Source of the DNA: Phytoseiulus persimilis
Taxonomy: Eukaryota; Arthropoda; Arachnida; Mesostigmata; Phytoseiidae
Assembly (NCBI GenBank): GCA_037576195.1
Contig: CM075102.1
Coordinates: forward strand, 39,924,745-39,988,744
Length of the DNA: 64,000 bases
Reading direction: 5' to 3'
The position numbers were made by a program, and so were the translations under genes. Each line of letters opens with the position of its first letter. The stretch's first letter is position 1. Below are positions 62,001-64,000 of this stretch, piece by piece. The notes under the pieces are model-generated. The model ran no database searches. It was not told where the DNA came from and saw only the letters and a program-made list of their open reading frames with translations.

Positions 62001-64000
62001 TAGTCTCGAGCCGTGTCGGTAATTCACCTGAATGCAAATCGTTCATGGCGCATTACGTCCTATTGATCTATGATTGAAACGTGATCTGAAACAGCTCGGC
62101 AGTGAGCTTTGCGTTAACGGAAGAAGCGTGCACAACGTCTGATCAAGCAACAAATGAGACAACGGAGGAGGGAACCCCGTCGACCTGGAGTTCTCATCGC
62201 TAAGGAGTCTACAAGAAATCCACGGATAGATTCTGAACAACTCATTCTTGCCTGTCGATAGACACCACAGAGAAGGAGTAATGCGGGGAGCCGTCGATTC
62301 GTTTCAATAGGCACAACTGCCCCGGGCGGCGTAGCAACAGGCCCTCCTTTCGATCTCAACAGATGGTTTGCTTTGATGAGACACTTCGGTCGTTCAGCTC
62401 TCATGGGAACGACAGTCGAGTCGTTGGACGTCGAATTGGGATGGAATGAACAATCATCGGGACCTTTCGTCCATTCCCTCAAAGAAGCTCAATATTTGTC
62501 GGAAACAACCGTTTTCCGATCTTCGTTCTGGAAATATCGCTCCAGGAAGAATGTCCGGAGCGCGAGAGCCTCTTAAAGCCGTTAGTAAGCTTCTAACAGC
62601 AGCCGTTCGCCAGTCGGCTAAACACTTTTGACCAGCCGACCGGATCCAACCTTATCTGATCGATAACGTGATGAGTCATCTGCACAGACGCGTCTAAGCT
62701 TTCCTTCTGGATCGTCGTTCAGGAGGGCTTTACTCTCCCGGTTTCGCGGTCTCGGAAACCCAGCTAAACCCACTAAAAAAATTGACTACGAGTAGATGTG
62801 GGAAAAGTGCGCCTGCCGCGCCTGCACACTCATGATGCCTCTCGACCTCTATCGACAGCTCGATTCGTTGAGTTGCCACCAGACCTCGCTCCGAGATTCT
62901 AGCTCGATATCGCCGCCGCGAAAGCCGAATCCTGCTCCGATCCCAACTCGAAGACATGAGTCGGTTCGCGTTCAACTCCGTGGAGAGTTTGTTGCTCGTC
63001 CACTCGCCCTGAGGCACCATTGATCCGTCAAAGCCCCTAGTTTTCATCAGTTCTCGGGAACGCTGATTCAAAAAAACCGAAGCGTCTCGGTTTTCAGAAT
63101 CAGCAGGAATACCGCGCCACGAGCGCATTTCACAGCTAGTCTTGTCAACTAACATTTGAGGCATGAAGCGCGGAGGAAGCACGCGGAGATTGATGAACGG
63201 CGAACCATTTGCCGAACTGGAGCAAGCGAAAAAATTGTTGAAAACCTTCGCGCTCCCACGACCTTGAACTGACGCATATGGAACGCTGTGCGGAACCGAA
63301 GCGTTGTAGATCGCTGATTGATTCGCTTGATTAACCCTTAGTTAATTAATGAAGTCTCGAACGAACATGAATTGCTGTGATATATGAGGTCACAGTGCAT
63401 AATCGAGATGCTCGCCGAGCTCTCCTCGGATCGGAACGAGTGGAAGGCCCCCGGATGGGAGGGAGCGAGTGATCCGAAACCGATGCCCGACGGAGTCTCA
63501 CAAGCAGGAATATCTGCGTTTCCAGGCGACCCTCACGGAAACCTTCAATGTACTCGGAACCGCGGAGAATGTTCATGCGAAAAGTGTTCAAGATCATCTT
63601 GTCTCATCACCAGGCTGTCTATTATCTCAGGTTCCACGCCGCCGTTGTTGGACTTGGTATTATTAGTTTCCTCAATCATCATTGTTTCTCTTGTTGGAGT
63701 GCTGTGTGGGAGCCTTGATCAGTCGCAAATGGGGAAGTCTCGAAAGTGGAGGAGTAATAGAGTTTGCCCAGCGGGCTCCTCCCAAAGCGAATCGCCGTCG
63801 ATAGCAGCCTCGGGAGATTATGGATGTCGCGAGACGATCTCTCGGAAAACCCCTTGTTGTTTTTCTGCATTCGATCGGTCTAGACCGTCTCGTGAGTTTT
63901 AGGCACTGATTCCCACGTCATGGACCGCCGACACGGCGAGCTCTCGGATAGTTCCGCGGTGAACTTTCAGATAAGGATGTTTTGGAACAAAAAACACAAA

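Larger units (their letters stand above)
39430..64000. other. No recognisable gene; scattered simple repeats and weak open frames
   Basis: No family could be assigned to any open frame here. Frames that read somewhat like protein are on the minus strand at 41586-41924 (faintly RNase H-like), 53896-54357 and 60809-61456, and on the plus strand at 50280-50567 and 63384-63902. The last has one possible membrane segment. A strong isolated splice donor lies on the minus strand at 40416-40426. Simple repeats lie at 49418-49430, 54922-54951, 55083-55094 and 59006-59043. The right end cuts through nothing recognisable. Confidence 0.45.

Noticed and set aside
1-64000. CRISPR array, bacterial operons or prophage
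   Set aside because: No regularly spaced direct repeats, no ribosome-binding-site-led gene chains and no phage genes; the spliced receptor gene shows the DNA is animal.

Overview
The window looks like mostly non-coding nuclear DNA from an arthropod. Base composition is close to balanced, CG and TCGA are frequent, and no bacterial gene order is visible. The one gene I can identify with confidence is split by GT-AG introns on the minus strand at the left end. Two exons encode TM1-TM2 and TM3-TM4 of an allatostatin-A/galanin-type rhodopsin-family receptor. The splice junctions fit to the base: both introns are phase 1, and together they restore the family's WPFGDVWC first-loop motif. Arthropod membership follows from the close match to the allatostatin-A receptor family. 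A mite or other chelicerate is only a guess from composition and intron size.

Layout. 1-1748 is intron; the later receptor exons lie off the left edge. 1749-1976 is the TM3-TM4 exon. 1977-6674 is a 4.7 kb intron holding a diverged inverted repeat pair (2528-2619 and 2896-2987). 6675-6927 is the TM1-TM2 exon. Just upstream of it lies a 72-bp inverted repeat pair at about 96% identity (7171-7242 and 7732-7803), built from a 15-bp tandem unit. Related 15-bp minisatellites follow at 12017-12089 and 12979-13098. A 5'-truncated LINE 3' end, with reverse transcriptase C-terminal tail, 3' UTR and poly-A, lies at 23054-23576. A nested stem-loop sits at 39337-39429. Simple repeats are scattered throughout: GAGC, TCG, AGC, GAAT, TTTG, poly-C and GTC.

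From about 7 kb to the right end I recognise no further host gene. Many open frames of 60-300 codons exist, but most overlap others in several frames and none matches a family I can name with confidence. Much of this DNA may be upstream or intronic sequence of the receptor gene, or intergenic. Short unrecognised exons cannot be excluded. No tRNA, rRNA, snRNA or CRISPR array was recognised by eye. The finds with most structure of their own are the inverted repeat pairs and the 15-bp repeat family they share with nearby minisatellites.
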